64,000 bases of DNA from Mesorhizobium liriopis. GTDB taxonomy: Bacteria > Pseudomonadota > Alphaproteobacteria > Rhizobiales > Rhizobiaceae. Shown piece by piece: positions 27,448 through 36,988 of this stretch. The stretch is taken from NCBI RefSeq assembly GCF_024053505.1, contig NZ_JAMXQS010000001.1:558001-622000 (forward strand), given 5' to 3'. Every line of letters begins with the position of its first letter. Within the stretch, counting starts at the first letter, position 1. The notes under the pieces were generated by a model. The model had not been told where the DNA came from, did not search any database, and saw nothing but the letters and a program-made list of their open reading frames with translations. The translations under genes were made by a program, and so were the position numbers.

Positions 27448-30400
27448 ATGCGTATCGAACGGCACTTCACCAAGCCAGGCCATTCTCCCTATGCCGAGAT
27501 CCCGTTCCGCAAGGCGGTGAGCGAGATCAAGAACCCCGATGGCTCGGTCGTCTTCCGCCTGGCGGACATCGACGTGCCGGAGCAGTTCTCGCAGGTCGCG
27601 GCCGACATTCTGGCGCAGAAATATTTCCGCAAGGCCGGCGTGCCCGCGCGCCTGAAGAAGGTCGAGGAAAACGCCGTTCCATCCTTCCTGTGGCGCTCGG
27701 TCGCCGATGAGGCGGCGCTTGCCGCGCTTCCGGAAGACGAGCGCTATGGCTCCGAAACCGACGCGCGCCAGGTCTTCGGCCGCCTCGCCGGCACTTGGAC
27801 CTATTGGGGCTGGAAGGGCGGCTATTTCGCTTCGGAAGAAGACGCGCAGGCGTTCAAGGACGAACTATCCTTCATGCTCGCGACCCAGCGTACCGCGCCC
27901 AACTCGCCGCAGTGGTTCAACACCGGCCTGCACTGGGCCTATGGCATCGATGGTCCCGGCCAGGGCCATTTCTATGTCGATCCGTTCACCGGCAAGCTGA
28001 CCGCGTCGAAGTCGGCATACGAGCACCCGCAGCCGCATGCCTGCTTCATTCAGGGCGTGGCCGACGATCTCGTCAACGAAGGCGGCATCATGGATCTCTG
28101 GGTGCGCGAGGCGCGCCTGTTCAAATACGGCTCGGGCACCGGCTCCAACTTCTCGCGCCTGCGCGGCGAAGGCGAGAAGCTGTCGGGCGGCGGCAAGTCT
28201 TCTGGCCTGATGTCCTTCCTCAAGATCGGTGACCGCGCGGCGGGCGCCATCAAGTCGGGCGGCACCACCCGTCGCGCGGCCAAGATGGTCGTGGTCGATG
28301 CCGACCATCCCGATATCGAAGCCTATATCGACTGGAAGGTGAACGAGGAGCAGAAGGTCGCTTCGCTCGTCACCGGCTCCAAGATCGTCAAGCAGCACAT
28401 GGCGGCCGTGATGAAGGCCTGCGTCAACTGCGAGGGCGAGGGCGATGACTGCTTCGACCCGGCCAAGAACCCTGCTCTCAAGCGCGCCATCAAGGACGCC
28501 AAGAAGAACGCGGTGCCGGAAAACTACGTCAAGCGCGTCATCCAGTTCGCACGCCAGGGCTACACCCAGATCGAGTTCAAGACCTACGACACCGACTGGG
28601 ATTCGGATGCCTATCTCACCGTGTCGGGCCAGAACTCGAACAATTCGGTTTCGCTCAAGGACGACTTCCTGCGCGCGGTCGAAACCGATGCCGAATGGAG
28701 CCTGATCCGCCGCACCGACGGCAAGGTTCACAAGACGCTGCAGGCGCGCGATCTGTGGGAAAAGATCGGCTATGCCGCCTGGGCCTCGGCCGATCCGGGC
28801 CTGCACTTCAACACGACCATGAACGACTGGCACACCTGCACGAGCGCAGGCGCCATCCGCGCGTCGAACCCGTGCTCGGAATACATGTTCCTGGACGACA
28901 CGGCCTGCAACCTGGCCTCGATCAACCTCTTGCCCTACCGCAACAAGGACGGCTCGATCGACATCGCGGCCTACGAGCACACCGTCCGCCTTTGGACCGT
29001 GGTTCTCGAAGTCTCGGTGATGATGGCGCAGTTCCCGAGCCGCGAGATCGCGCGTCTCTCCTACGAGTACCGCACGCTGGGCCTGGGCTACGCCAATATC
29101 GGCGGCTTGCTGATGACCTCCGGCATTCCTTACGACTCGGCCGAAGGCCGTGCGATTGCCGGTGCGCTGACCGCCATCATGACGGGCGTGTCCTATGCGA
29201 CCTCGGCTGAAATGGCGTCCGAACTCGGCACCTTCCCCGATTACAAGCGCAACGCGCAGTCGATGCTGCGCGTCATCCGCAACCATCGCCGTGCGGCCCA
29301 TGGCGAGGCGGGGGGCTATGAGAAGCTCGCCGTCGACCCGGTGCCGCTGCATGCCGAGGAATGCCCGCATCCCGAGCTCATCGCCCATGCCCGCGCGGCC
29401 TGGGATCGCGCGCTCGAGCTCGGCGAGAAGCACGGTTTCCGCAATGCGCAGGCGACCGTGATCGCGCCCACCGGCACGATCGGCCTTGTGATGGATTGCG
29501 ACACCACCGGCATCGAGCCCGACTTCGCACTGGTGAAGTTCAAGAAGCTGGCCGGCGGCGGCTACTTCAAGATCATCAACCGCGCGGTGCCGGAAGCCCT
29601 GCGCACGCTCGGCTATTCGGAAGCGCAGATCGCCGAGATCGAGGCTTACGCCGTCGGCCACGGCAATCTGAACCAGGCGCCGGCCGTGAACCCCGGCACG
29701 CTTCGTGCCAAGGGCTTCACCGACGAGAAGATCGCCACCGTCAACGCGGCGTTGAAGTCGGCCTTTGACATCAAGTTCGTGTTCAACAAGTGGACGCTCG
29801 GCGAAGACTTCTGCCGCGATGTTCTGGGCTTCACCGACGAGCAGCTCAACGATTTCTCGTTCGAGATGCTGCCCGCCCTCGGTTTCTCGAAGAAGGACGT
29901 CGAGGCCGCGAACATCCATGTCTGCGGAGCGATGACGCTGGAAGGCGCGCCCTTCCTCAAGGACGAGCACTTGGCCGTGTTCGACTGCGCCAACCCCTGC
30001 GGCAAGATCGGCAAGCGGTATCTGTCGGTGGAAAGCCACATCCGCATGATGGCCGCCGCCCAGCCTTTCATCTCGGGCGCCATCTCCAAGACCATCAACA
30101 TGCCCAACGACGCCACCGTCGAGGACTGCAAGTCGGCCTACTTCCTGTCCTGGAAGCTGGCGCTCAAGGCCAACGCGCTCTACCGCGACGGCTCCAAGCT
30201 CTCGCAGCCGCTCAACGCCTCGCTTCTGGCCGATGCGGATGACGACGAGGACGACGCGATCGAGGCGCTGGCCGCAGCCCCGGCTGCCCAGCAGGCGGTG
30301 CAGGTGACCGAGAAGATCATCGAGCGCATCGTCGAGAAGGTCGTGCGCTCGCAGGAGAAGCTGCCGGGACGCCGCAAGGGCTATACCCAGAAGGCCAAGA

Positions 30401-31221
30401 TCGGCGGCAACACGATCTTCCTGCGCACCGGCGAATATGATGACGGCCGCATCGGTGAGATTTTCATCGACATGAACAAGGAGGGCGCGACCCTCCGGGG
30501 CCTGCTCAACAACTTCGCCATCGCGATTTCGCTCGGCCTGCAATATGGCGTGCCGCTCGAGGAATATGTGCAGGCCTTCACCTTCACGAAGTTCGAGCCG
30601 GCGGGCATCGTGATCGGCAACGACGCGATCAAAAGCGCGACCTCGATCCTCGACTATGTGTTCCGTGAGCTGGCCGTGTCCTATCTCGGCCGCAACGACC
30701 TGGCGCATGTGGACCAGTCGGACTTCGACAACACCACGCTCGGCCGTGGCATTTCCGAAGGCCGCTTCCAGCCAGTCTCCTCGGGCCTCACCCGCGGCGC
30801 GACGCTGAAGGTGGTGACCGGCGGGGCAGGGGGTGACGCGAAGGGTTCGGCCGGTGCCGCCACCGCGCGCGCCGGCTCGGGCAGCCTCTTCGCCAACTCC
30901 AACATCCGGCCGCTCGCCGGACTGGGCGGAAGTGCGGCTCTGGCTCTCAAGGAAGACAGCGCCTTCATGCGCGACTACCAGGACCGCCAGACCGAGCTCG
31001 CCGAGGAGATCGCGGAAGAAGAAGCCACGACGGCCCTCTTCACCGAGGACGCATCGGCCGCCGCCGCCGAAGCCAAAAAGAAAAGCGCCGCCCGCCGCGC
31101 CCAGGCCGTGATGCAAGGCTACACCGGCAACGAATGCTCGGAGTGCCACAACTTCACGATGGTGCGGAATGGGACGTGTGAGAAGTGCGACACGTGTGGT
31201 TCGACGAGCGGGTGCTCCTGA
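27448..31221 (+). CDS. nrdJ: Vitamin B12-dependent (class II) ribonucleotide reductase
   Basis: Makes deoxyribonucleotides using adenosylcobalamin, so it works with or without oxygen. It has 1257 residues, the size of the large rhizobial Nrd[16 protein letters not shown] near residue 150, [15 protein letters not shown], the active-site [20 protein letters not shown] and the [20 protein letters not shown] block are clear. The C-terminus ends in a four-cysteine zinc-type motif ([10 protein letters not shown] then [13 protein letters not shown]), which also carries the redox cysteines. The ATG at 27448 has AAGGA upstream. NrdR-like boxes lie upstream. A broken hicA starts three bases after its stop. 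Confidence 0.96.
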   Translation: MRIERHFTKPGHSPYAEIPFRKAVSEIKNPDGSVVFRLADIDVPEQFSQVAADILAQKYFRKAGVPARLKKVEENAVPSFLWRSVADEAALAALPEDERYGSETDARQVFGRLAGTWTYWGWKGGYFASEEDAQAFKDELSFMLATQRTAPNSPQWFNTGLHWAYGIDGPGQGHFYVDPFTGKLTASKSAYEHPQPHACFIQGVADDLVNEGGIMDLWVREARLFKYGSGTGSNFSRLRGEGEKLSGGGKSSGLMSFLKIGDRAAGAIKSGGTTRRAAKMVVVDADHPDIEAYIDWKVNEEQKVASLVTGSKIVKQHMAAVMKACVNCEGEGDDCFDPAKNPALKRAIKDAKKNAVPENYVKRVIQFARQGYTQIEFKTYDTDWDSDAYLTVSGQNSNNSVSLKDDFLRAVETDAEWSLIRRTDGKVHKTLQARDLWEKIGYAAWASADPGLHFNTTMNDWHTCTSAGAIRASNPCSEYMFLDDTACNLASINLLPYRNKDGSIDIAAYEHTVRLWTVVLEVSVMMAQFPSREIARLSYEYRTLGLGYANIGGLLMTSGIPYDSAEGRAIAGALTAIMTGVSYATSAEMASELGTFPDYKRNAQSMLRVIRNHRRAAHGEAGGYEKLAVDPVPLHAEECPHPELIAHARAAWDRALELGEKHGFRNAQATVIAPTGTIGLVMDCDTTGIEPDFALVKFKKLAGGGYFKIINRAVPEALRTLGYSEAQIAEIEAYAVGHGNLNQAPAVNPGTLRAKGFTDEKIATVNAALKSAFDIKFVFNKWTLGEDFCRDVLGFTDEQLNDFSFEMLPALGFSKKDVEAANIHVCGAMTLEGAPFLKDEHLAVFDCANPCGKIGKRYLSVESHIRMMAAAQPFISGAISKTINMPNDATVEDCKSAYFLSWKLALKANALYRDGSKLSQPLNASLLADADDDEDDAIEALAAAPAAQQAVQVTEKIIERIVEKVVRSQEKLPGRRKGYTQKAKIGGNTIFLRTGEYDDGRIGEIFIDMNKEGATLRGLLNNFAIAISLGLQYGVPLEEYVQAFTFTKFEPAGIVIGNDAIKSATSILDYVFRELAVSYLGRNDLAHVDQSDFDNTTLGRGISEGRFQPVSSGLTRGATLKVVTGGAGGDAKGSAGAATARAGSGSLFANSNIRPLAGLGGSAALALKEDSAFMRDYQDRQTELAEEIAEEEATTALFTEDASAAAAEAKKKSAARRAQAVMQGYTGNECSECHNFTMVRNGTCEKCDTCGSTSGCS

Positions 31222-31224
31222 CCC

Positions 31225-31428
31225 ATGCCGCCCCGGCTTTCGGTTCGCGACATCATTCGCCTGCTGGAAGCCGATGGCTGGGCCTTGGTTGCAACCCGCG
31301 GCAGCCATCGCCGATAGTGGCATCCGAACAAAGCCGGCCGCGTCACCGTGGCCGGCAGATCGTCTGATCAGCTCGCGCCGGGAACGCTCGACAGCATCCT
31401 CAAGCAAGCCGGCCTGAAGGAGGTGTGA
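31225..31428 (+). pseudogene. hicA: hicA toxin gene with in-frame stop
   Basis: The frame MPPRLSVRDIIRLLEADGWA then LVATRGSHRR is a typical HicA mRNA interferase N-terminus, including the conserved GSH with the catalytic His28. A TAG at 31315-31317 interrupts it. The same frame then continues WHPNKAGRVTVAGRS and ends GTLDSILKQAGLKEV, the normal HicA C-terminus, with no frameshift. HicA proteins usually read GSHRQY-xHP here, so the stop falls at the tyrosine position. If real, only a 30-residue fragment is made. It starts three bases after nrdJ and ends one base before hicB. Confidence 0.8.
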
Positions 31429-31429
31429 G

Positions 31430-31636
31430 ATGCGCTATGCCGTGGTGATCGAAAGAGCCGGCGACGACTGCTCGGCCTATGTTCCCGACCTGCCGGGTTG
31501 CGTCGCGACGGGCACCACAATCTCCGAGGTTGAAGAGGAGATGCGACTTGCGATCCGGTTCCATGTCGATGGCTTGCGGGAGGATGGGGAGAGTGTGCCG
31601 GAGGGCTTGAGTGTTGTGGAGTATTTGGACGCTTGA
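31430..31636 (+). CDS. hicB: HicB antitoxin
   Basis: A 68-residue short HicB with the partial RNase H fold that blocks HicA: MRYAVVIERAGDDCSAYVPD, LPGCVATGTTISEVEEEM, and a helix FHVDGLREDGESVPE. No C-terminal DNA-binding helix-turn-helix is present, so self-repression would need another factor. The ribosome site GGAGGTG lies inside the end of the hicA frame. The antitoxin is intact while its toxin is broken, so it is probably a remnant or an orphan that can neutralise other HicA proteins. Confidence 0.88.
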   Translation: MRYAVVIERAGDDCSAYVPDLPGCVATGTTISEVEEEMRLAIRFHVDGLREDGESVPEGLSVVEYLDA

Positions 31637-31639
31637 TGA

Positions 31640-32428
31640 CTACAAAAGGCTGCCCTGAACTTCATTCTCGGCACCGTGGTCGAGCCTGATAATTCCATTT
31701 ATCAACCACTGCGGGTACGCCTTGTGCGTGCCCATCGCGAGCACAAAGCCAGCTTTCGGGTATTCAACGCCGAACCGTTGAGTCATTTTTTGCAGGGTGT
31801 CCCGCTCGCCATACCGGCTCGACCATCTGAGGTATGTTGCCTCTATCTCCCAATCTTGGCATGTACCCTCACGAGCTTTGCCATCCATTTCGTATTGATA
31901 CCTGAAGGCATATGGAGCCGGCTCATAAGGTACTAAATCTTTGCTAAGATGACCGAACAGACCCTCAACATCCCGATGATGCCATTCTCTAAATAGATCT
32001 CGCTCTTGCTCGAAGAGATCCGTCTTCTTCTTCTCAATAATGAATTTCGGATTTTCTGGTCTGAGAAGCGCTAAGCTCTTTCCGGAGTCGATAAGTCCCT
32101 CCAAGCTGGAAACGACGTGTTTCGCGAGAAACTGCCTTTTACTCTCCTGCTTTAAGGTTGATACGATTTCTAGAGACGTGTGCTCAATGCGGCGGCTTTC
32201 TGATCGATTGTCTCCCTTTGGTAACTTCCAATCATATTCAACAATATCCCATCGGCCGAACTTTTTTGCATCGTCTAACGTGCGGAAAATTACGGGGTAA
32301 AGACGTACCCAGTGACCGTTTTCATCGATCCCGGCACAGCATACGGTTTCGCCGTGCTTCGCGCCAACGCGAGGAGCTGCTTTAACTAGAATAACAACTC
32401 GGCTTCTAGAAGGCAGTTCAATGGACAA
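31640..32428 (-). CDS. Uncharacterised DUF488-associated protein
   Basis: A 262-residue protein I cannot assign. The N-terminal part is beta-rich and resembles an OB-like fold (VVILVKAAPRV, ETVCCAGIDENGHWVRLYPV), followed by WDIVEYDWKLP and a charged helical middle. The C-terminus FVLAMGTHKAYPQWLINGII is the kind of segment seen in proteins encoded next to DUF488. The likely start is a TTG at 32428 directly after the DUF488 stop; no ATG is close, so the start is uncertain. Base composition is clearly more AT-rich than the flanks. Cytosolic, without signal or membrane segments. Confidence 0.7.
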   Translation of the reverse strand: MSIELPSRSRVVILVKAAPRVGAKHGETVCCAGIDENGHWVRLYPVIFRTLDDAKKFGRWDIVEYDWKLPKGDNRSESRRIEHTSLEIVSTLKQESKRQFLAKHVVSSLEGLIDSGKSLALLRPENPKFIIEKKKTDLFEQERDLFREWHHRDVEGLFGHLSKDLVPYEPAPYAFRYQYEMDGKAREGTCQDWEIEATYLRWSSRYGERDTLQKMTQRFGVEYPKAGFVLAMGTHKAYPQWLINGIIRLDHGAENEVQGSLL

Positions 32429-32893
32429 TCAGGCAGCCTTTAGCGCATAATCTTTTGGAACGCCTAAATGCCTAACCGGCATCGCAGATAAACTTAATAT
32501 TTCTTCGCACAATATCTGCCTGTGACAAAATTTATGGTCTCTCTCAAAGCACATAAGGCAGATGCTGTTCTGGCTATCCTCGTTGGCTAAAGATCGAATG
32601 GCAGCGCTAGCTTCCAGGTTGCTGATATGCTCCCTGAAAATTCTCTCGAAGCGATTCTTATCCCCTGCACGCGCTGCCAGACGGCCCTCCCTAGGGTCGC
32701 CTAATACCTTCACGTGACTGTACTGAATGCCGGTGCTTACAAGTCGATCTCGCAACGAGTTCTTGGAGAAGCCGGCTTTTCGCGACGACGGCAAATCGCG
32801 CACGTCAACTAGGTGTCGCACTCCAACTTCGGTCAGAACCGCGAGGAAGTCATCGACCGTAGACCCCTCATATCCTATGGTGAATAGTGGCAT
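32429..32893 (-). CDS. DUF488 family protein
   Basis: A 154-residue DUF488 protein. Conserved features are FTIGYEGSTVDDFLAVL at the N-terminus, the VDVRDLPSSRKAGFSKNSL motif (Asp/Arg, Pro-Ser) and the cysteine/histidine motif LMCFERDHKFCHRQIL. These conserved residues suggest a catalytic or nucleic-acid role; biochemistry for this group is not established to my knowledge. The ATG at 32893 gives MPLFTIGYEG as in homologues. It precedes the 262-aa partner gene without a gap, in an AT-rich patch beside tRNA-Leu, so recent acquisition as a pair is likely. Confidence 0.82.
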   Translation of the reverse strand: MPLFTIGYEGSTVDDFLAVLTEVGVRHLVDVRDLPSSRKAGFSKNSLRDRLVSTGIQYSHVKVLGDPREGRLAARAGDKNRFERIFREHISNLEASAAIRSLANEDSQNSICLMCFERDHKFCHRQILCEEILSLSAMPVRHLGVPKDYALKAA

Positions 32894-33131
32894 TCGGTGC
32901 TCTTCCCGCTGTGTAGTTCGGAGTAGTTCGGAATTCTCATATTCCGCGAGGCTGGCTCTAACCCGCCAACCGACCTTTACCAACTCAAGGCATTGCAACT
33001 GCTCCGCCTCATACGTCCGTTGGCACTTTCTTACGACAAGGAGAAGGTGGGCCGAGGGAAGTTATGGCGCGCGCAGTGTTTGATAATGTCCGAGATCAGG
33101 CCAAACCGCGCAATCCCTCTCGCCTCGTATC

Positions 33132-33217
33132 TGGTGCGGACGACGGGGATCGAACCCGTATGGGCAAGGCCCGAGAGATTTTAAGTCTCTTGCGTCTACC
33201 AGTTTCGCCACGTCCGC
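33132..33217 (-). tRNA. tRNA-Leu (anticodon UAA), CCA encoded
   Basis: On the minus strand the gene starts GCGGACGTGGCGAAACTGGT and ends with GTCCGCACCA, giving a full 7-bp acceptor stem (GCGGACG with CGTCCGC). The anticodon loop CTTAAAA gives anticodon TAA. GGTTCGATCC is the T-loop. The extra-long variable arm is typical for leucine. CCA is encoded (33134-33132). Its 3' end points to the AT-rich DUF488 islet. Confidence 0.95.
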
Positions 33218-33268
33218 CTGGGGTGGTCTCGTAGCGGAGCGGGGGGCGCTTGCAAAGGGTGAAGATCG

Positions 33269-33727
33269 TTACTGGCAGACATCGATCCATTCGGCTTGCG
33301 TGAGCGCCGCAAGGCGGTCGGGCGCGATGCGCAGGGCGGAATTGGTGCTGCCGGCGGCGGGCAGGACCTCGGCGAAACCTTTGAGGCTTTCGTCGCAGAA
33401 GACGGGCAGGGTCGTGGCGAGGCCGAAGGGGCAGACGCCGCCGACGGGGTGGCCGGTCAGGGCTTCGGCGCGGGGCCCGTCGAGCATGCGGGGCTTGGCG
33501 CCGAAACGGTCCTTGAACTTGCGGTTGTCGAGACGCGCGGTGCCGGATGTGACCAGCAGAATCACCGTGTCGCGGGCTTCTAGCGCGATGGTCTTGGCGA
33601 TCTCCGCCGGCGTGACGCCATGGGCCTCGGCGGCTTGCGCAACCGTGGCGGAAGAGGCTTCGGTTTCGATAATGGAGAGGTCGGGGGCCCGGGTTTGGAG
33701 GTAGAGGCGGACGGAGGCGAGGGACAT
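33269..33727 (-). CDS. YbaK/ProX-type aminoacyl-tRNA editing protein
   Basis: A 152-residue trans-editing domain that removes wrong amino acids from tRNA, typically Ala or Cys from tRNA-Pro. The fold motifs are AEAHGVTPAEIAKTIALEA, the catalytic-lysine strand around RLDNRKFKDRFG, and HPVGGVCPFGL, in which the GxxxPxG loop shapes the pocket. TAGSTNSALRI-like closure (AAGSTNSALRIAPDRL) is typical. Which amino acid it hydrolyses cannot be read directly. It ends 51 bases before tRNA-Leu on the same strand. Confidence 0.88.
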   Translation of the reverse strand: MSLASVRLYLQTRAPDLSIIETEASSATVAQAAEAHGVTPAEIAKTIALEARDTVILLVTSGTARLDNRKFKDRFGAKPRMLDGPRAEALTGHPVGGVCPFGLATTLPVFCDESLKGFAEVLPAAGSTNSALRIAPDRLAALTQAEWIDVCQ

Positions 33728-33838
33728 GGGGAATTTGGCACGCGTGAGTGGGGCGGGGAGTTTGGCGCGTCGGTGAGGCTGGGGTCAAACGGCGTGGGGT
33801 GGAGGTGATATCTCCACCCGCTCGACGCGTCGGAACTC

Positions 33839-35347
33839 TCAGTCCTCCTCGACGAACACTTCCTCGCGCTTCTTGCGCACGGCGGGCAGGAGCACGACGA
33901 CCAGGACGCCGAGGGCCATCAGGAGAAGCACGGCGCTGATGGGGCGTTCGAGGAAGGTCATGGGGTCACCGCGCGACAGACGCATGGCGCGGCGGAGGTT
34001 TTCTTCGAGCAGGGGCCCGAGCACGAAGCCGAGCAGCAGCGGTGCGGGCTCGCAGCGGAGCTTGACGAGCACGTAGCCGAGCAGGCCGAACAGCGCGACG
34101 GCGTAGAGGTCGTAGGGGTTGGACGAGACCGAATAAACGCCGATCGAGCAGAAGGCCATGATGGCGGGGAAGAGCACGTAATAGGGCACGGTGAGGAGCT
34201 TCACCCAGAGCCCGATCAGCGGCAGGTTCAGCACGATCAGCATCAGGTTGCCGATCCACATCGAGGCGATGATGCCCCAGAAGAGTTCGGGGTTGGAACT
34301 GGCGACCTCGGGGCCCGGCACGATGCCCTGGATGATCATCGCGCCGATCATCAGCGCCATCACCGGATTGGCCGGGATGCCGAGCGTGAGCATCGGGATG
34401 AACGAGGTCTGCGCGCCGGCATTGTTGGCCGATTCGGGACCGGCAACGCCTTCGATGGCGCCGCGCCCGAATTCCTGCGGACGCTTCGAAAGGCGCTTTT
34501 CCATCGTGTAGGAGGCGAAGGAGGCGAGGATGGCGCCGCCGCCGGGCAGGATGCCGAGCGCGGAGCCGAGTGCAGTGCCGCGCAGAATCGGCGCGGTCAT
34601 GCGCTTCCAGTCGTCGCGCGTGGGGAAAAGGCCGCTCACATGGCGGATGAGGGCGGTGCGGGTCTGCTCGTTTTCCAGGTTGCGCAGGATTTCGGCGATG
34701 CCGAACACGCCGATGGCGACCGCCACGAAATTGAGCCCATCCGCATATTCGCGGATGCCGAGCGTAAAGCGCGGCGTGCCCGAGAAGATGTCGGTGCCGA
34801 CAAGGCCGAGCAGCAGGCCGAGCACCACCATGGCCAGCGCCTTGACGATGGAGCCGTGCGCGAGCGCGATCGACGAGACGAGGCCGACCACCATCAGCGA
34901 GAAATATTCCGCCGCACCGAACTGCAGCGCGATGGCCGTGAGCGGCGGGGCGAAGACGGCGACGAGCACGGTGGAAACGGTGCCGGCGAAGAACGAGCCG
35001 ATGGCAGCGATGGCGAGGGCCGCGCCTGCGCGGCCCTGGCGCGCCATCTGGTAGCCGTCGATGGCCGTGACGGCGGAGGAGGATTCGCCCGGCATGTTGA
35101 TCAGGATCGCCGTGGTCGAGCCGCCATATTGCGCGCCGTAATAGATGCCGGCGAGCATGATCAGCGAAGAGGTGGCGTCGCCGATCTGGAAGGTGATCGG
35201 CAACAGCATGGCGATGGTGGCCGTCGCCCCGATGCCGGGCAGTACGCCGATCAGCGTGCCGAGCAGCACGCCGATGAGGCAGAAGCCGAGATTGGCGAGC
35301 GACGTGGCGGTCGAGAAGCCGAGCGCAAGATTGGAGAAGAGATCCAT
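33839..35347 (-). CDS. tctA: Tripartite tricarboxylate transporter, large permease TctA
   Basis: Inner-membrane permease of 502 residues with about 12 hydrophobic helices. Family motifs include GTLIGVLPGIGATATIAMLL near the N-terminus, GIYYGAQYGGSTTAILINMP, and the second-half GTALGSALGILPGGGAILAS repeat. It moves a carboxylate (citrate, tartrate or an aromatic acid are common) using an ion gradient with TctB and a TctC binding protein. The ATG at 35347 gives MDLFSNLALGF. The gene starts 11 bases after tctB. Substrate unknown. Confidence 0.93.
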   Translation of the reverse strand: MDLFSNLALGFSTATSLANLGFCLIGVLLGTLIGVLPGIGATATIAMLLPITFQIGDATSSLIMLAGIYYGAQYGGSTTAILINMPGESSSAVTAIDGYQMARQGRAGAALAIAAIGSFFAGTVSTVLVAVFAPPLTAIALQFGAAEYFSLMVVGLVSSIALAHGSIVKALAMVVLGLLLGLVGTDIFSGTPRFTLGIREYADGLNFVAVAIGVFGIAEILRNLENEQTRTALIRHVSGLFPTRDDWKRMTAPILRGTALGSALGILPGGGAILASFASYTMEKRLSKRPQEFGRGAIEGVAGPESANNAGAQTSFIPMLTLGIPANPVMALMIGAMIIQGIVPGPEVASSNPELFWGIIASMWIGNLMLIVLNLPLIGLWVKLLTVPYYVLFPAIMAFCSIGVYSVSSNPYDLYAVALFGLLGYVLVKLRCEPAPLLLGFVLGPLLEENLRRAMRLSRGDPMTFLERPISAVLLLMALGVLVVVLLPAVRKKREEVFVEED

Positions 35348-35358
35348 CGCGTCAAACC

Positions 35359-35871
35359 TCAGAACGGCGCGCGGAAGGGCAGCCACGGCCCGAAGCGCTG
35401 GAAAGGCAGTTCGAGCGCGTAGGAAAAGACCAGCGTGCAGAACACGGAGAGCACCAACGCAAGGATGAGCGCGAGGCCCACCGTCATGCGGCGCGAGGCG
35501 AAGGCGGCGATGAGGCCGGTGAAGAAGAGGGTCGGCACGAAGCCGAGGCTACGGACGGTGATGCCGAAGAAGATGGGGGCCGCGAGGATGAAGAGGATGC
35601 CGCGCCAGGCGAAACCGCCGACGGGCTCACCGCTGGTGCGCAGCGCCTGAACGAGGATGATCGCGCCGAAAAGGAACAGCAGGCCGGCGAGAGCGAGTGG
35701 AAAGTAGCCTGGCCCCATATTGCGCGCCGTGCCGAGTTCGAGGCCGAGCGATTGGTAACCGAAGAACAGGGCGAACAGGATGAAGAGCGCGCCACAGGCG
35801 AGGTTGACGGTATCAGCAGTTTGGGCGCTCGACGCGGGTGGCGATGGCAGGCCGCCTGATGGCTCGCTCAT
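35359..35871 (-). CDS. tctB: Tripartite tricarboxylate transporter, small permease TctB
   Basis: A 170-residue membrane protein with four hydrophobic helices (VNLACGALFILFALFFGY first). The conserved GTARNMGPGYFPLALAGLLF block between the first two helices is the TctB signature. It partners TctA in the carboxylate transporter. It lies between tctC and tctA in one operon. The N-terminal 20 residues are Ser/Pro-rich and unstructured. Confidence 0.9.
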   Translation of the reverse strand: MSEPSGGLPSPPASSAQTADTVNLACGALFILFALFFGYQSLGLELGTARNMGPGYFPLALAGLLFLFGAIILVQALRTSGEPVGGFAWRGILFILAAPIFFGITVRSLGFVPTLFFTGLIAAFASRRMTVGLALILALVLSVFCTLVFSYALELPFQRFGPWLPFRAPF

Positions 35872-36010
35872 GAAAAACTCCGGTTAGCGGATGCCGACCC
35901 GCCGGCTCCGGGGCCGGCAGGAAGGCATAGGATCGGATTGGGTGCGACGGAGCGGGCAGGGCGCCGGCTCTGATAGCTGGGTGCGGACGCGGTTCCGCAT
36001 CGGCCTTCTA

Positions 36011-36988
36011 TCAGTCGGCGTACTGGCCGGCCGCTTCGATGATCGGCTTCCAGCGCGTGATCTCGCCTTCGAGCTTGGCCTTGAGCGCGGCGGGCGTCGC
36101 GTCCGAGGCGGGCGAGGGCACGGTGCCGAGTTCGGCGAAACGGGCGACGACGTTGGGGTCGGCCAGCGCCTTCTGCAGCGACTGCGAGAGCTTCTCGACC
36201 ACTTCGGGCGGCGTACCCTTGGGCGCGTAGAGTCCGTGCCAGATCGACACCTGCATGCCGGGCAGGCCGGCTTCGTCGGTGGTCGGCAGGTCGGGGAACA
36301 CGTCGAGGCGCTGGGGCGTGGTCACCGCATAGGCCTTGATGGTGCCGCCCTTGATCTGCTTGGTCGTGTTGGTGGTCTGGTCGCACATGATATCGACCTG
36401 GGAGCCGAGCAGGTCGGTCATGGCCGGGCCGGTGCCCTTGTAGGGGACGGTGACGAGCGGCGTCTGGATGGCGCTCATGAAGAGCATGCCGCAAAGATGC
36501 GAGGCGGCACCGATGCCGGCATTCGCAACCGTCACCTTGTCGGCATTGGCCCTGGCGTATTCGACGAGACCCTTGAGGTCGGTCGGCTCGAAATCCTTGC
36601 GCGCGACGATGGTCATCGGCACTTCGGTGACGAGGCCGACATAGTCGAAGGCGTTCAGCGTGTCATAAGCGAGCTTGCGGTAGAGCGTAGCGCTTGTGGC
36701 CATGCCGATATGGTGCAGAAGCAGCGTGTAGCCGTCCGGATCGGCCGAGGCGACACGGCCCGCGCCCAGCGTGCCGCCGGCACCGCCGACATTCTCGACC
36801 ACGATCTGCTGGCCGAGATCCTTGGACATGGATTCGGCGACGAGCCGCGTGACGGTATCGGTCGGACCGCCCGCCGCGAAGGGCACGACCACGGTGACGG
36901 TGCGCTCAGGATATGACGACTGTGCCCATGCGGACGACGTGAATGCGAGTGCTGCGGCGGCCAAAAGCGCGCCTGCGAATTTCTTCAA
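36011..36988 (-). CDS. tctC: Tripartite tricarboxylate transporter, binding protein TctC (Bug family)
   Basis: Periplasmic solute receptor of 325 residues. The signal peptide is MKKFAGALLAAAALAFTSSA with cleavage after SAWAQ. The mature start YPERTVTVVVPFAAGGPTDT is the Bug signature (first ligand loop), and the second is DGYTLLLHH. VANAGIGAASHLCG and VPYKGTGPAMTDLLGSQVD are further conserved blocks. The ligand is an organic acid but not identifiable. It is the first gene of the tctCBA unit; 139 bases separate it from tctB. Confidence 0.92.
   Translation of the reverse strand: MKKFAGALLAAAALAFTSSAWAQSSYPERTVTVVVPFAAGGPTDTVTRLVAESMSKDLGQQIVVENVGGAGGTLGAGRVASADPDGYTLLLHHIGMATSATLYRKLAYDTLNAFDYVGLVTEVPMTIVARKDFEPTDLKGLVEYARANADKVTVANAGIGAASHLCGMLFMSAIQTPLVTVPYKGTGPAMTDLLGSQVDIMCDQTTNTTKQIKGGTIKAYAVTTPQRLDVFPDLPTTDEAGLPGMQVSIWHGLYAPKGTPPEVVEKLSQSLQKALADPNVVARFAELGTVPSPASDATPAALKAKLEGEITRWKPIIEAAGQYAD

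Noticed and set aside
27865-31407. Long open frame (about 1180 codons) on the minus strand opposite nrdJ
   Set aside because: It is a mirror of codon bias in a GC-rich gene; composition is rich in His, Arg and Gly with no family motifs, while the plus strand is clearly nrdJ.
31640-33217. Attachment-site direct repeat of the tRNA-Leu 3' end at the far border of the DUF488 islet
   Set aside because: I looked for a copy of the tRNA 3' sequence near 31640 and found none; no integrase is present, so integration at the tRNA remains only an inference from composition.
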